Part shown: one piece after another, positions 29,349-40,620 of the stretch
Position numbering within the stretch: position 1 is the stretch's first letter
Layout: each line of letters begins with the position of its first letter
Assembly: GCA_028274465.1 (NCBI GenBank)
Contig: CM051457.1
Location: 61,690,899-61,754,898, forward strand
Origin: Plantago ovata
Taxonomy: Eukaryota > Streptophyta > Magnoliopsida > Lamiales > Plantaginaceae
Length of the DNA: 64,000 bases
Direction: 5' to 3'
Program-made: the position numbers and the translations under genes
The notes under the pieces: model-generated
Told to the model about the DNA's origin: nothing
Databases searched by the model: none
What the model saw: only the letters and a program-made list of their open reading frames with translations

Positions 29349-30643
29349 TGATGAACCGGAATTTGTCAGATTCTAATTCAGCAAATAAATTTGTTATTAA
29401 GCCAAAGGCAATCCACAACTACAACGAAAACCGTAGTGTAGCAGTAGAATGACTCGAGTGTCGTTCTCTCAGGACTATAACTAGCTTTATCAAATCTAAT
29501 TTAGAATATAATAATAGCAGACAAATAGCAAAGGGGTTTTTCTAACAGATAATGGAGATTGGTGATAGTATGATCCTTCAAAGCATAATGGGTCGATAAT
29601 CATGCATAAATTCATCGGTCTTGCATAGAGATCTTTGAATCAATCTAGTGTCCTGTTGCAATTATTAAGCACTACGAAGATAACTGGTCTGACAAGTCAA
29701 TCACTATTGTCCTATTGTGTTCCGTAATTATTCAACACTACGAAGATAAACTCGCATACAGGTCGACATGTGTCCAATTGTGCATAATAATTAATACAAC
29801 ATACGAGAATTTAGGTTGTGCCTGATCAACGAAATAAAGCAATGACACGGAGTATTATGCGTGATATAGCCATTAGCATGATTATCTTCCCTTCGCTAAG
29901 AATTCACATACTACCACCAACGATAAGTTTAGCTACTCATAATAGGCATGCAATCAACAGAAATCATAGAAGAAAACATATTGAAAGATATATAAAATAA
30001 GTAGATTAAACATAAGATACAAGTTACCGAAGGTTGTCAATCTCCGAAAAATTGCGATCCTACAAGCTCCAATCCGCTATGAAAAAGTGTCCCCTAAGCT
30101 ACGAACTCCCAGGACAGGCCCCGGGAAGTTCCTACCTAAAACTACAGAGAGAGGTGAGAAAGTAGGTCTAGAAAAGTATGATTTTCGGAGAAAACTGAGC
30201 AACTATATATAGGCTTCGAATTACTGTGGGGCGAACGGTTCGCCCGGTGTGGGGCGGTTCGCCCCACCTCTGGGGCGGTTCGCCCCGGAGAGTTTTTCGC
30301 GGAATTCCGTGTTTTCGACGCGTTTTTGGATTTCTTCCCCTTTTCGGACTTGGTTTCTGACTTCTAGTAGCCTTCTAACATCCAGATTCGGCCCCTAGAC
30401 TCCAAATCCTATCCGGAAACCTTCAGATACTCCAAATAGGCTTCTGGAACACCAATTCCTTTTCAACTTCAATATATTTGTCCGGAAATGTTCGAATTTC
30501 AACCAAAACCTGTAAAATAAAATCTAAAGGGAAACGTGACACTATTCTAATAAAATGCATTAAAATATAGCTAAATTAACATAGAGGATAGCTAAAATAG
30601 GTGAAAAAGACTCGAATGAAAGTGTCAAAATACACATTCATCA
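29349..30643 (-). repeat. 5' LTR of element D
   Basis: 1295 bp, TG...CA on -, with the GC-rich tract at 30220-30300 upstream of a reverse-strand TATA box (CTATATATAG, about 30203-30212). The tract differs from the other LTR of the same element more than the rest of the LTR does. Confidence 0.9.
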
Positions 30644-31005
30644 AAGCCTTGATCGACTTTGATAAGGAAACGCGTATGAGTGAATCTGGACATGTCACGG
30701 TAATAGTCTTCATATAGGAATCTACTTCCTCTTCTAAGACTCCTTCTCCTTCTATGAAAAGAATTCCTTTATGAGTCCTTTTCGACTAAGTCTTCTTCCA
30801 TCTTTAGCCTTTTTGTAGTTCGACAATTCCCGTGTATAAATAAATTTCATGCACAAGACAACCAATTACAGATATGGAATAGTTATTGTGTTAGAATAGG
30901 TGAAACTATATAAAAGCGGCTAAGTGCTCTGTTTCCAGAACTTAGGGGTTGAGTAACCAATTAGGGAATCCCTATGTCAACACCCTAAAAACAGTGACAC
31001 TTACA
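30644..31005 (-). repeat. Left LTR of element C, second part
   Basis: Resumes after element D with AAGCCTTGATCGACTTTG and matches 49758-50119. On - it starts TGTAAGTGTCACTG. The adjacent bases 31006-31022 are element C's polypurine tract (AAAAAGGGGGAGAT on -). It also holds one GGGGTTGA...GTCAACACC motif pair (30945-30984). Confidence 0.9.
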
Positions 31006-31258
31006 ATCTCCCCCTTTTTACCTATTCTACACATCACTAAACCTGCACAGTTAGATCAATGAAACATAAAATATGCAACACATCTATCTATAGCTTAAGT
31101 CTTAAAACCCATGCAAAATACTACTTAGACTTAGGATTAGAACTAATTGTCAGAATATTACAAGCATTAAGAAGACTTCAAGGAACATACTCCTTGACAA
31201 ATAGAAAGATTGTTTAGTTTTAAAGGTAATCAAAAAAGTCAGAATTCATCATAATCCT

Positions 31259-32088
31259 TCAAAAAGACTTGGCCGGCTGTGGACTGTCTCCCCCTTGATC
31301 CGCATCCCTTCTATGTTTCCTTGAACTCCTGTGCTCTTCTCCCCCTTGAGGTGTAGTGTTGGCAAAAAGATACTCTCGGCGAAGAATCTTCAAAGCATGC
31401 AACTCCGCTTGCTTAATAGCAATCAACTGATCATAATGCTCCAGTTGAGTGATGGCAGAGCCAGAGAGCAAACCACCATACACAGTACCATAATCCATAT
31501 AGATCGTACGAACAGCGGAAGAACCAGGAACATCAAAAGTGGAAGCCTGAGAAGGTGTTGGGTGAACCTCCTCCTGAACCTCAGGCTGAACCCCTTCAAG
31601 AACACACGGATGATCATTGCGAGGCTTGGAAAGATAAGAGTCCAGAATCTTGATAGACTCAGTGGATTTCATCACAAGTTTATCCCTTGCCGTAAATTTG
31701 TAGTTATCTGCAGCAAGCATCCCGCAAATAAGCCGTGGGTAAGGAAGGGTATTGAGAGAACCCTTAGTCTTCACAGCAGCCATATGCCTCAAGATTTGAA
31801 GGCCCAGATTGATAGGCAAGCCTTTCTTAAGCTTTTACAGAAAGCAACACAATGGTTTGGAGAGTTGCGTACGGTTGGTAGTTGGAAGCCAATTCTTGAT
31901 GGCCACAGTATGCATGATTGTCATAAACGGAGGCACGACAGGCTTATTCTTTATTGGCCAAGTAGCGACCTGTCCACCGGTGATAGTGGAGATAACCTCG
32001 TCCATTTGATGGCCATAGACAACATGATCCTCAACATCAGGAACACCAAGAAACTCATTGATGAGCTTTGGTGTAAAATCATATAGAG
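31259..32088 (-). pseudogene. Extra 3' ORF of element C, C-terminal part (putative plant transposon protein-like)
   Basis: Joined to 34793-35839 across element G, the - frame continues without a break in sense from FREAL into YDFTPKLINEFLGVPDVEDH. It then has an internal frame change/stop near 31810-31820 and ends at 31259 with a Lys/Arg-rich tail. The core (NEFLGVPDVEDHVVYGHQMD, NLGLQILRHMAAVKTKGSL, LPYPRLICGML) resembles the plant 'putative plant transposon protein' domain often found after pol in Copia/Sirevirus-like elements. It lies where SIRE1-type elements carry an env-like gene. The function is unknown. Disrupted by G and by internal mutations. Confidence 0.65.
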
Positions 32089-32288
32089 TGATGAACGTGT
32101 ATTTTACACTTTCATTCGAGTCTTTCTCACCAATTTAGCTATCCTCTAGGTTAATTTAGCTTATATTTTAGTGCATTTTATTAAAATAGTGTCACGTTTC
32201 CCTTTTCTTTGCATTTTTCAGGTTTTAGGTGAAAAACGTATTTTTATGGACAATATTGTTGAAGAGGACGAAAATCTAGTGCTTCGTT

Positions 32289-33871
32289 CGGAAACCCAAT
32301 TTTCTGTTATTATGCTAACTTATTGATCTTTTTACTTACTTTATCGCCCGTTTTGGTTTCTCACGAGTTTCCTTGAGTCCTATAGGTTACAGGTACATGT
32401 TAGCTCTCACCTTAAATCCACTTTCGACGTTCGGGACGAGCGATGTCGTTCAGGTTTGGGGGGGGGGGTTATCGCTGGCTATCTCTATACTTGTTTTGCT
32501 TATGATGAACTCGTGAAACCCTTTATCTGCATTTGCACGTTTACCGCTTTCGTAGTATTTAGTTGCATACACTACATTCATCCTAGTATAGTTTTGCATG
32601 TTTTTATGTGGAGTTTATTGCCAAGTTTTTTGAACTTTTTTATTGGGTAGATTAACTAGTTATGACCTTTGACCATGCGTTTCATCTCTATGAATTTGTT
32701 TGAGGTTTTTCTCGCTTGGCTTGTCACATTTATATATGCACTTAGTTAAGCTTGGTAGTCTCGACATCACTTAGTGGTGTTTTCTCTACTGCGGTTCACG
32801 AAGGCCTTTATAATAAAATGATGCATGTTAGAGTCTTGTGGTTGTTTTCCGGTGTAATTATGTACCTAAGAGGCAACAAGTCTTCACCTTGCTTTGAGAT
32901 TGCTAAATGCCTAGGAAGGAGGTAGTGTGACATTGTGTGATCCTTTGTTTGAAACCTATTCTAACGAATAGGTTTGGGGAGGGGGTTATACCGTTATTAT
33001 GACTTATTTTTCGATTTTGAGTGTTGTGAGTTTGTTTTTTCTTCCTTTTTCGTAAGTTTGTGCTCCAACCTATTCTTTCGAGTAGGTTTGGGGAGGTCAT
33101 TTGTGAGTCATTGTAATTTCTTTTTCGTTGTGCTACTGCTGGCTATATAAAAAAAAGAGGAAAAAAATCGAAAAAAAGGAACAAGAAAAAAATTCCAGAA
33201 AAAAGAAAATATCTGAAAAAGAAAAAAAAGAAGAAAAGACCCCAAAAAAGCAAAGAAGGGTCCAAACAAAGCCAAAAAGCAGTTTAGCAAAGTGTTTGTC
33301 TCGTTTTTCAATTCTTGTAATGTTTGTAATCGAGTTGTAAAGTGTGTCTTTTGTTTGTTTGAGTGTCATCTGTTCTAGACCACCCTCGTCTTGCCATTCA
33401 GGAAGTGGTGATAGTTTATGACTTTGCTTGAGAGAGGGGTAGAATAGGGGAGTGTGAACTTTTAGGGAACCCTCTTTCGTTTGATGAGAGCCAGTATTGG
33501 TTCGACCTCTTTGAGGGAAAGTCTTAACTTGGTGAACAACAGTAAGCCCTAGTTTCATAGGCACGGGACAACCATTCGTATTTTAACATGTTTCATTACG
33601 TCGTCACTGACTAGGTCCAGGTAGAGAATGTTACGAGAGACTATCTTGTTTAACATAGTGCATATGTGAATGTGTATGAGTCAATCGAGGCATTCTTCAA
33701 CCAATATCCATGTTATGATTTGTATGGTCATTGTTCATAAGTTTTTGATAGACTCAATAGATTAGTTCGTTTCATTTGGCATGAGACTCCATTTTCTGTG
33801 TTGCATTGGTTTTTTGCATTAGAGTCTAGCTTAGTTGCTTGAGGACAAGCAAAGGTTCGGTTTGGAGAGTT
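32289..33871 (+). other. 3' untranslated module of element G
   Basis: Non-coding. It carries the G-run (about 32456-32468), the hairpins AAACCTATTC-TAAC-GAATAGGTTT (32952-32975) and AACCTATTC-TTTC-GAGTAGGTT (33067-33088), an A-rich tract, and the polypurine tract GGTTCGGTTTGGAGAGT (33855-33871). Colinear with 11957-13445 of element F. Confidence 0.8.
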
Positions 33872-34792
33872 TGATGAACGTGTATTTTACACTTTCATTC
33901 GAGTCTTTTTCACCAATTTAGCTATCCTCTAGGTTAATTTAGCTTATATTTTAGTGCATTTTATTAGAATAGTGTCATGTTTCCCTTTTCTTTGCATTTT
34001 TCAGGTTTTAGGTGAAAAACGTATTTTTATGGGCAATATTGTTGAAGAGGACGAAGTTCTGGTGCTTCGAGGTCATCCAGGTGTATCTAGAAGTTTCGGG
34101 ACGAGTTTGGAGGCCTGGGGACGAGTTTCAAGTCTTAAAGGTCACTAGAAGGCAAAATTCGAGTCCAAAAAGGAAAAGATTGAAGAAAACACGTCTCCAC
34201 CGACCTGGAGCTCCCAGGCGGTTTGCCTGGGACCCCAGGCGATTCGCCCCCCAATTTCCGCACTCTATATATAGTTTTGCCTATTTTCTACGTTTTTCAG
34301 ACCTTTTCACCTTATTTTGAGAGACAAATTCTCCAGAGCCTGTTCTGGGAATTATTAGCATAGAAGATTTCTTAGCTAGGGTTCTTAATTATGCATGAGT
34401 GGCTTCGCGCGTTTAAGACTTGGTTTATTGTTTTATTTCTTTGATCTATCTAAGCCATCTATCTTCGTAGTGTTGAATTGAAAGGAACACATAGGACAAT
34501 TCACGATCATAGATTTCTATACAAACTTCAAGTACTTCATGCATGATTATTATCCGTTGCTTTGAATGATCATACTATCACTAACTTCCATCATATTGAT
34601 AAGAAAAATCTGTGCTTTGCTTGATTTATAGTTTAAGTTAAATTAGATAAAGCTAGTTATAGTCCTTAGAGATCGACACTCGAGGTTATTTTACTTCTAC
34701 ACTACGTGCCTTGGTTTTCGTTGTAGTAGTGAGTTGCCTTTGGCTAAAAACAAATTTATTTGATTAATTGAGTCTGACAATCTCGTTCATCA
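33872..34792 (+). repeat. Right LTR of element G
   Basis: TGATGAACG to CGTTCATCA, 921 bp, about 370 bp shorter than the F and D LTRs. A CCCAGGCGGTTTGCCTGGG-type GC-rich tract (34195-34260) precedes a TATA box (CTATATATAG, about 34264). Positions 34366-34792 are copied in inverted form at 45977-46403 as part of the big palindrome. Confidence 0.9.
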
Positions 34793-35839
34793 TAGAGCCT
34801 CCCTAAAATAGGCCAGTGCATACTTTGGATGGTCAGAATCAGAGATGTTCTTTGATAAAGAACAGTAAAACTGCCTCACAGCCGTAAGGCTAAAACCATG
34901 CAAGTTTGAAACACTTCCCAACCACTGGAGCTTCTCAAGAAAACAATACACATTGTGCTTCTTGAAAGTAGCCTCATCAATAACATGTTCCGGAATCACA
35001 GATTGTTTCTCAAACCGGGGCCAGTCCTCCTCATGTTTCACAGCATAAAACTCAACCTTATACGCAGGCGGTCCAAAATCAGACAAATAGCCAGATTCTG
35101 CAGCAGGAGGGTTTACCTCAACCTCTTCATCAACCCCATCAACAACCTCATCATCAACCCCATCAGCAACCTCATCATCAACCCCATCAGCAACCTCATC
35201 AATCAAATCATCTAGACTATCTTGTCTAGCGGCCTCCTCATCATCCCGAGTGACTTTAGCAGGAGAATCCCTACTATCTTCACTGGAGGTGGATCCATCC
35301 GAACTATCAGAATCCTCATCACCAACATCCTTATCACCTAAACCAGACGGCTCACCAGTTGGAGCCGAACTACCCAAATGCTTTTTAATACGTGTATCAC
35401 AGAGCAAATCTTCAGAGGCACAATCACTATCAATAGAAGACTCATGCACAGCAGTATCATCAATAGACTTGTAACCCGGAAATAAATGATGCGTAGCATC
35501 ACAAAGATTACTTCCGGACACACGATGTGAAGACGCAAAAACAGGCACAGAAATATCATCAACATCAATAACAGAGGTAGCAGTTACCTTTGACGGAGAC
35601 GAAATCGGAGAAACCCTAGCCGCGGATGGGCTGGAACCTGTTGGGGGCATATCATCCAAGTCAATTGCGGTCCGTGGAGAAGAATCGGGAGCTTGGGAAG
35701 CCAGAGCGTCCGCCATTGGTGGCGATTGAGCAACCCGTGGCTCAATTGGGGTAGCGGCCGGTTGGGACGCCGAATTGGGTGGCGCAACAGTGTCGGCAGT
35801 GGAGACGGGGACGGGCGACGTTGACGGAGAGGAAACCAT
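34793..35839 (-). pseudogene. Extra 3' ORF of element C, N-terminal part
   Basis: 349 codons from ATG 35839 to the G insertion. The N-terminus is Ser/Pro/Ala-rich. It is followed by an acidic central region with three VADGVDDE-type 8-residue repeats (24-bp DNA repeats, about 35105-35200), then a folded-looking domain (FEKQSVIPEHVIDEATFKKH, GFSLTAVRQFYCSLSK, YALAYFREAL). This is the start of the plant-transposon-protein-like core that continues at 32088. The ORF is a long way from pol (1.3 kb spacer) and probably needs its own or a spliced mRNA. It is duplicated, uninterrupted only to the same point, at 44930-45979. Confidence 0.7.
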
Positions 35840-37131
35840 GGTAAATCGGGACGAGAAAGGACAATTTTGGCTATGGAGATTTCAAGGTTGAGGTACGGGT
35901 TGAGTGCGAGTTATGGAGTTGTGGTGAAGGTGGAAAGGTTTTGTTTAAAATATTAAACTAACCGTTAAGGGACTGTTTGGACTGTGGGAAAGGTAAGGGC
36001 ACACTTGCATAACTGTCAAGATCCACCAAAAAAATTTGTTTTGGTATGCTCCAAATTTTATATCTGTAAAAAGGTTAGAACCAAAGCACAAGATATATGG
36101 TATACCAAAAATAGGAAAAACAATTTTATAAGAGATTCAAGATTAAGATAGCAAGATAAACTTTAGGAATTAAACTAATGGAGGATATGTCTATATAGAA
36201 AATAACTTAATTTGTCACTTTAACGAAAGACAAAAATACGATCCTTTATAATCCCCAATGCATATGTGCACTCCCCCTTAATGCAGACCTACTAGTACAC
36301 TACCACATATACACAACTCATAGAGTTTACCTAGACTCAAAAAATAAAAAAAATACGCATTAAAAAAAATTAAAAAAAAACACATAATTTCGCAAGACAG
36401 TCCACAGGTGTTGGGTAAGGTGTTGTTCAACCTCCGGGGCAACACTCGATCAAGAAACTCAGTAATCATCAAAAGCCGCACCTGTAGTTTTCCCTTTCCA
36501 ATTTTTGAAGACGTTTGAAACAAGATGTTCTTTGTTCTTTGTTTAAATCTCAGTGCAATGTCCATGGGCGATTTTGCAAAAATATATATATTTAAATGTT
36601 GTTCATTAATTTTAATGCAACTTTTTTCATTGTTTCTTTCCAAGCCTTCATAGATTTGAGACCCAAAGATTGCCAGAAAACCGGAGACAAGTTTTACGTT
36701 CCTTGCCTTTCGGGCCTTTGCGGCACTTGTTTAGCTACAATTAGAGAATTCAAGGCCCCTAATGTGCTCTTTCTCCTGTTAATAAGGCATAGATATGCTC
36801 ATAGGAAATTCAAGGTTCCGAGATATGAAAGACTAATTGTCAATCACAAAAGATTGAGCTGCTCAAGCTCCAGGAGAGGGCTTCCAATAAGTGAGCAAAA
36901 CAAGGGTCAACAGGGACTAGTAATTTTTAAAGAGTTCATCTTTCTCATGCATTCCAAGAAATCTTACAAACAAACTTACTTGCAACATAGTACGTAGACT
37001 GACGCGAAATATACACATAGCAAGTAAATGCTATCACAGACACACAAAATGAAAATGCAGACACACGCACCACATGCATGCTACAGGTGTTGACTGTGGT
37101 GTTAAGTCAACCCCTGGGACAATCCTATGTT
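35840..37131 (-). other. Spacer between RNase H and the extra ORF of element C
   Basis: Non-coding, 1.3 kb, AT-rich, with two GTTG/CAAC motif pairs (36406-36443 and 37085-37116). ORFs of 121 and 133 codons here have no family resemblance and lie on opposite strands, so I do not accept them as genes. A mirror copy is at 43638-44929. Confidence 0.6.
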
Positions 37132-37848
37132 TCAGACAGTGCAGAGACCAAGAGACCTCCTAAGACTAATAAATCTCTCAGTATCCAATGGCTTCGTGAA
37201 AAAATCAGCAAGTTGGTTGGTTGTTTCGATATGTTCTATGTCTAAAACATGAGCCTCAACAAGTTCTCTCAGAAAATGGTGTCTAATATATATATGCTTA
37301 GACCTAGCATGATGTACAGGGTTATGCGACAAATGAATAGCACTCAAATTATCACATAAAAGTAACACTGAATCACACTTAAGACCATAGTCTGATAACA
37401 TAGGCTTTAACCATAAAAGTTGAGTAGCCCCACTACCAGCCGCAACATATTCTACTTCAACTGTTGACAAAGAAACACAGTTTTGTTTTTTGCTAAACCA
37501 AGAAACTAAATTATTTTCTAGATAGAAACATCCTACACTAGTAGACTTCCTATCATCTAAATCACCAGCCCAATCAAAATCAGAAAAACCACAAAGATTT
37601 AAAGTAGTATCTCTAGTATACCATATACCAAGGTCAATGGTTCCAGAAACATACCTTAGGATTCTCTTGACAGCATTCAAGTGGGTGATTTTGGGATCAG
37701 ACTGATACCTAGCACACACACATACTGCATACATGATATCTGGGCGAGAGGCGGAAAGATATAGGAGGCTACCAATCACGGATCTGTAGAGGGTTGGGTC
37801 AACACTCTCCTCAACCCCGTCTCTGCTGATTTTCACTGTGGAACCCAT
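37132..37848 (-). pseudogene. RNase H domain of element C Pol (left arm copy)
   Basis: 238 codons: DPTLYRSVIGSLLYLSASRPD (end of RT connection), then Copia RNase H with GFSDFDWAGDLDDRKST, CVSLSTVEVEYVAAGSGA (canonical SLSTAEAEY altered), LLCDNLSAIHLSHNPVHHAR and a final NQLADFFTKPLDTERF. It removes the RNA template during reverse transcription. It is out of frame with RT because of a stop (37974) and a frameshift near 37860-37900. Confidence 0.85.
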
Positions 37849-37973
37849 TGGAGTTTCAGCGGCTTTGCACTTTCCAGACCAAATCTCTTCACAAGATTCT
37901 TTGAATATTTCAACTGGTTCAGGAATAAACCATGCTTATGTTGCTTAATCTGTAAGCCCAAGAAGTAATTGAG

Positions 37974-39620
37974 TTAACCAATCATGCTCATCTCGAAATT
38001 TGTAGACATGGCCGTGACAAATTTATCCAGAAGTTGTTTGCTGCTGGAGCCAAAGACAATGTCGTCAACATAGATTTGAGCAATGCACACATGGTTTTCT
38101 GTTCGGAGAATGAATAAAGTCCTGTAACCTGCACCTCGTTTAAAGCCAAACTCAAGAAGAAATTCGGTTAGCTTCTCATACCAAGCTCGTGGAGCTTGTT
38201 TGAGTCCATACAAAGCTTTCTTAAGTTTATAAACATGGTTAGGATTAAAAGGATCTGTAAAGCCTTTAGGTTGTTCAAGATAGGCGTCAACATCAATGTC
38301 TCCATACAAGAAAGCGCCTTTACAATCCATTTGATACAAGGTAATCTTAAGAAAACATGCAATAGCAAGAAGTAGGCCAATAGATTCAATTCTAGCAACA
38401 GGCGCAAAGGTTTCATCATAGTCTACCCCTTCAACTTGTGTGTAGCCTTGAGCTACTAATCTAGCCTTATTTCTAACAACCACCCCACTTTCATCAGTTT
38501 TATTTTTGAAACTCCACTTGGTACCTATCACATTGGTATTGGAAGGTCTAGGCACTAATTCCCAAACATCAAGTTTTTGAAACTGATTAAGTTCATCTTG
38601 AATAGCACATATCCAAAGATCATCAGTAAGAGCTTCCTTAACATTCTTAGGTTCAAGTGCAAAGACATAGCAAGTAATGCGTACCTTGGCATGTGACTCA
38701 TCATTACAACAAGCACATGTCATTACCATGTTGGCTTTAAGTCCAGCAAGCTTCCTATAGTCGACAGGAGGCTTGTCACGAAGTGACCTGGTAGAAGAAG
38801 TACCATCAGTAGTACCTTCCTTGGACTTCTTTCTCAAACTTGTGCTAGGCGTACCATCAGTAGTAGCCTCTTCTTCTTGATCATCATCAAATTCAACATT
38901 GTGATCACTATCTTCAGGTGCATCATGGTCATCAGGAGTATCAGGAACAGTCTGTGGTGTTGGTAGTTCAACTGTTGGAGCAACAGGTTCTGCAGTAGAC
39001 ACAGGGGTTGGGTTCGGTGTTGGGTCAACCTATTCATCAACCCCGCTGGATTCTGCAACTGTAGTCTTCTCAACTGAAACCTGTGGAGATCCATAAGGCA
39101 ACTGTACTATGTCCAATGTACATGCTTCATCTTTTCTTCCAGTTATACTAAGAGAATCATCAAACATAACATTAACAGACTCTTGAATAGTTTTAGTCCT
39201 TATATTGTACACTCTAAAGGCATGACTATTGTCAGAGTAGCCAAGGAAAACCGTTTTATCACTCTTAGCATCTAACTTAGACAACTGATCTCTATCATTA
39301 AAAATATAGCAGACACAACCAAAGACATGAAAGTACTTCAAGTTAGGTTTCTTGCCTTTTAAAATCTCATACGGTGTCATAGTGGTTCCAGGTCGCAAGT
39401 AGACCCTATTGATAATATGGCATGCAGTATGGAAAGCTTCACCCCAAAAACGTTTTGCAATATTCATGGAACTAAGCATAACCCTGCCCATCTCTTGTAA
39501 AGTCCTATTTTTTCTTTCCGCAATCCCATTTTGTTGGGGAGTTTTGGGAGCAGAATACACATGGAAGATTCCTTCTTTATTCAAAATTGGAAAAAGATGA
39601 ATTTTCAAATTCTCTTCCAT
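37974..39620 (-). pseudogene. Integrase C-terminal half and reverse transcriptase of element C (left arm copy)
   Basis: One - frame with a TAG at 39030 between integrase and RT. The integrase part begins within the core and has TPQQNGIAERKNRTLQEMGR (catalytic Glu), then FHVFGCVCYIFNDRDQLSKL. RT has LVPRPSNTNVIGTKWSFKNK, RLVAQGYTQVEGVDYDETFA, KGAFLYGDIDVDAYLEQPKG and an intact catalytic YVDD (IYVDDIVFGSS). It ends at a TAA that replaces the usual Glu of a GELNYFLGLQ motif. The same two stops are in the right-arm copy, so they predate the duplication. Confidence 0.88.
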
Positions 39621-39659
39621 GGTCGGACCTAATTCTTTTGACAGACGAGTTATACATGT

Positions 39660-40620
39660 GTATGTGATTGTTGATGACTTTCTAGATTCACATGGGTCTC
39701 TTTTTTAAAAGACAAGTCACAAACCTTTGAAGCTTTCACTACTTTGCATGCTAGAGTCAAGAACATGTATAACTCGTCTGTCAAAAGAATTAGGTCCGAC
39801 CATGGAAGAGAATTTGAAAATTCATCTTTTTCCAATTTTTGAATAAAGAAGGAATCTTCCATGTGTATTCCGCTCCCAAAACTCCCCAACAAAATGGGAT
39901 TGCGGAAAGAAAAAATAGGACTTTACAAGAGATGGGCAGGGTTATGCTTAGTTCCATGAATATTGCAAAACGTTTTTGGGGTGAAGCTTTCCATACTGCA
40001 TGCCATATTATCAATAGGGTCTACTTGCGACCTGGAACCACTATGACACCGTATAAGATTTTAAAAGGCAAGAAACCTAACTTGAAGTACTTTCATGTCT
40101 TTGGTTGTGTCTGCTATATTTTTAATGATAGAGATCAGTTGTCTAAGTTAGATGCTAAGAGTGATAAAACGGTTTTCCTTGGCTACTCTAACAATAGTCA
40201 TGCCTTTAGAGTGTACAATATAAGGACTAAAACTATTCAAGAGTTTGTTAATGTTATGTTTGATGATTCTCTTAGTATAACTGGAAGAAAAGATGAAGCA
40301 TGTACATTGGACATAGTACAGTTGCCTTATGGATCTCCACAGGTTTCAGTTGAGAAGACTACAGTTGCAGAATCCAGTGGGGTTGATGAATAGGTTGACC
40401 CAACACCGAACCCAACCCCTGTGTCTACTGCAGAACCTGTTGCTCCAACAGTTGAACTACCAACACCACAGACTGTTCCTGATACTCCTGATGACCATGA
40501 TGCACCTTAAGATAGTGATCACAATGTTGAATTTGATGATGATCAAGAAGAAGAGGCTACTACTGATGGTACGCCTAGCACAAGTTTGAGAAAGAAGTCC
40601 AAGGAAGGTACTACTGATGG
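39660..40620 (+). repeat. Centre of the palindrome: extra partial + copy of integrase (P1)
   Basis: At 39656-39660 the left arm switches strand with an ATGTG microhomology. Sense integrase sequence then runs on + from VIVDDF to 40620, so 39660-39762 is an unpaired 103-bp loop and 39763-40620 pairs with 38802-39659. It ends within the IN-RT linker and jumps back to the pre-integrase region at 40621. Confidence 0.8.
39839..40393 (+). pseudogene. Integrase C-terminal half, P1 copy
   Basis: 184 codons, near-identical to the left-arm integrase half with its catalytic Glu region (IAERKNRTLQEM), ending at the same TAG (SSGVDE-stop). A fragment left by the rearrangement. An additional TAA follows at about 40508 where the other copies have GAA. 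Confidence 0.8.

Larger units (their letters stand above)
22315..30643 (-). mobile_element. Element D: gag-protease Ty3 retrotransposon inserted in element C's LTR
   Basis: LTRs 22315-23604 and 29349-30643 and the AAGCC target duplication (22310-22314, 30644-30648) define an 8.3 kb insertion. On - it has a primer site, gag, protease, the post-pol type motif GGGAGGCAACCCGG (about 26993-27006), an unidentified ORF, the 3' untranslated module and a polypurine tract. RT, RNase H and integrase are absent, so it needs a helper element. Confidence 0.92.
32089..34792 (+). mobile_element. Element G: 2.7 kb deletion derivative of the F/D group
   Basis: Bounded by target duplications TAGAG (32084-32088, 34793-34797). 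It holds the first about 200 bp of an LTR (32089-32288), then the group's 3' untranslated module (32289-33871), then a 921-bp LTR (33872-34792). It has no gag or pol. The truncated left LTR with intact target duplications means the internal deletion took part of the 5' LTR after insertion. The insertion splits element C's extra ORF. Confidence 0.92.
34366..39659. repeat. Left arm of a giant inverted repeat
   Basis: About 5294 bp, reverse-complementary to 41109-46403 with only a handful of differences by eye. It contains 427 bp of G's LTR, half of C's extra ORF, the spacer, RNase H, RT and the C-terminal half of integrase. An inner, shorter pairing uses 39763-40620 instead. Confidence 0.9.

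Noticed and set aside
36278..36997. ORFs of 121 (-) and 133 (+) codons, repeated at 43772-44491
   Set aside because: Both copies exist only because of the inverted duplication. They lie on opposite strands, overlap, and show no family resemblance.
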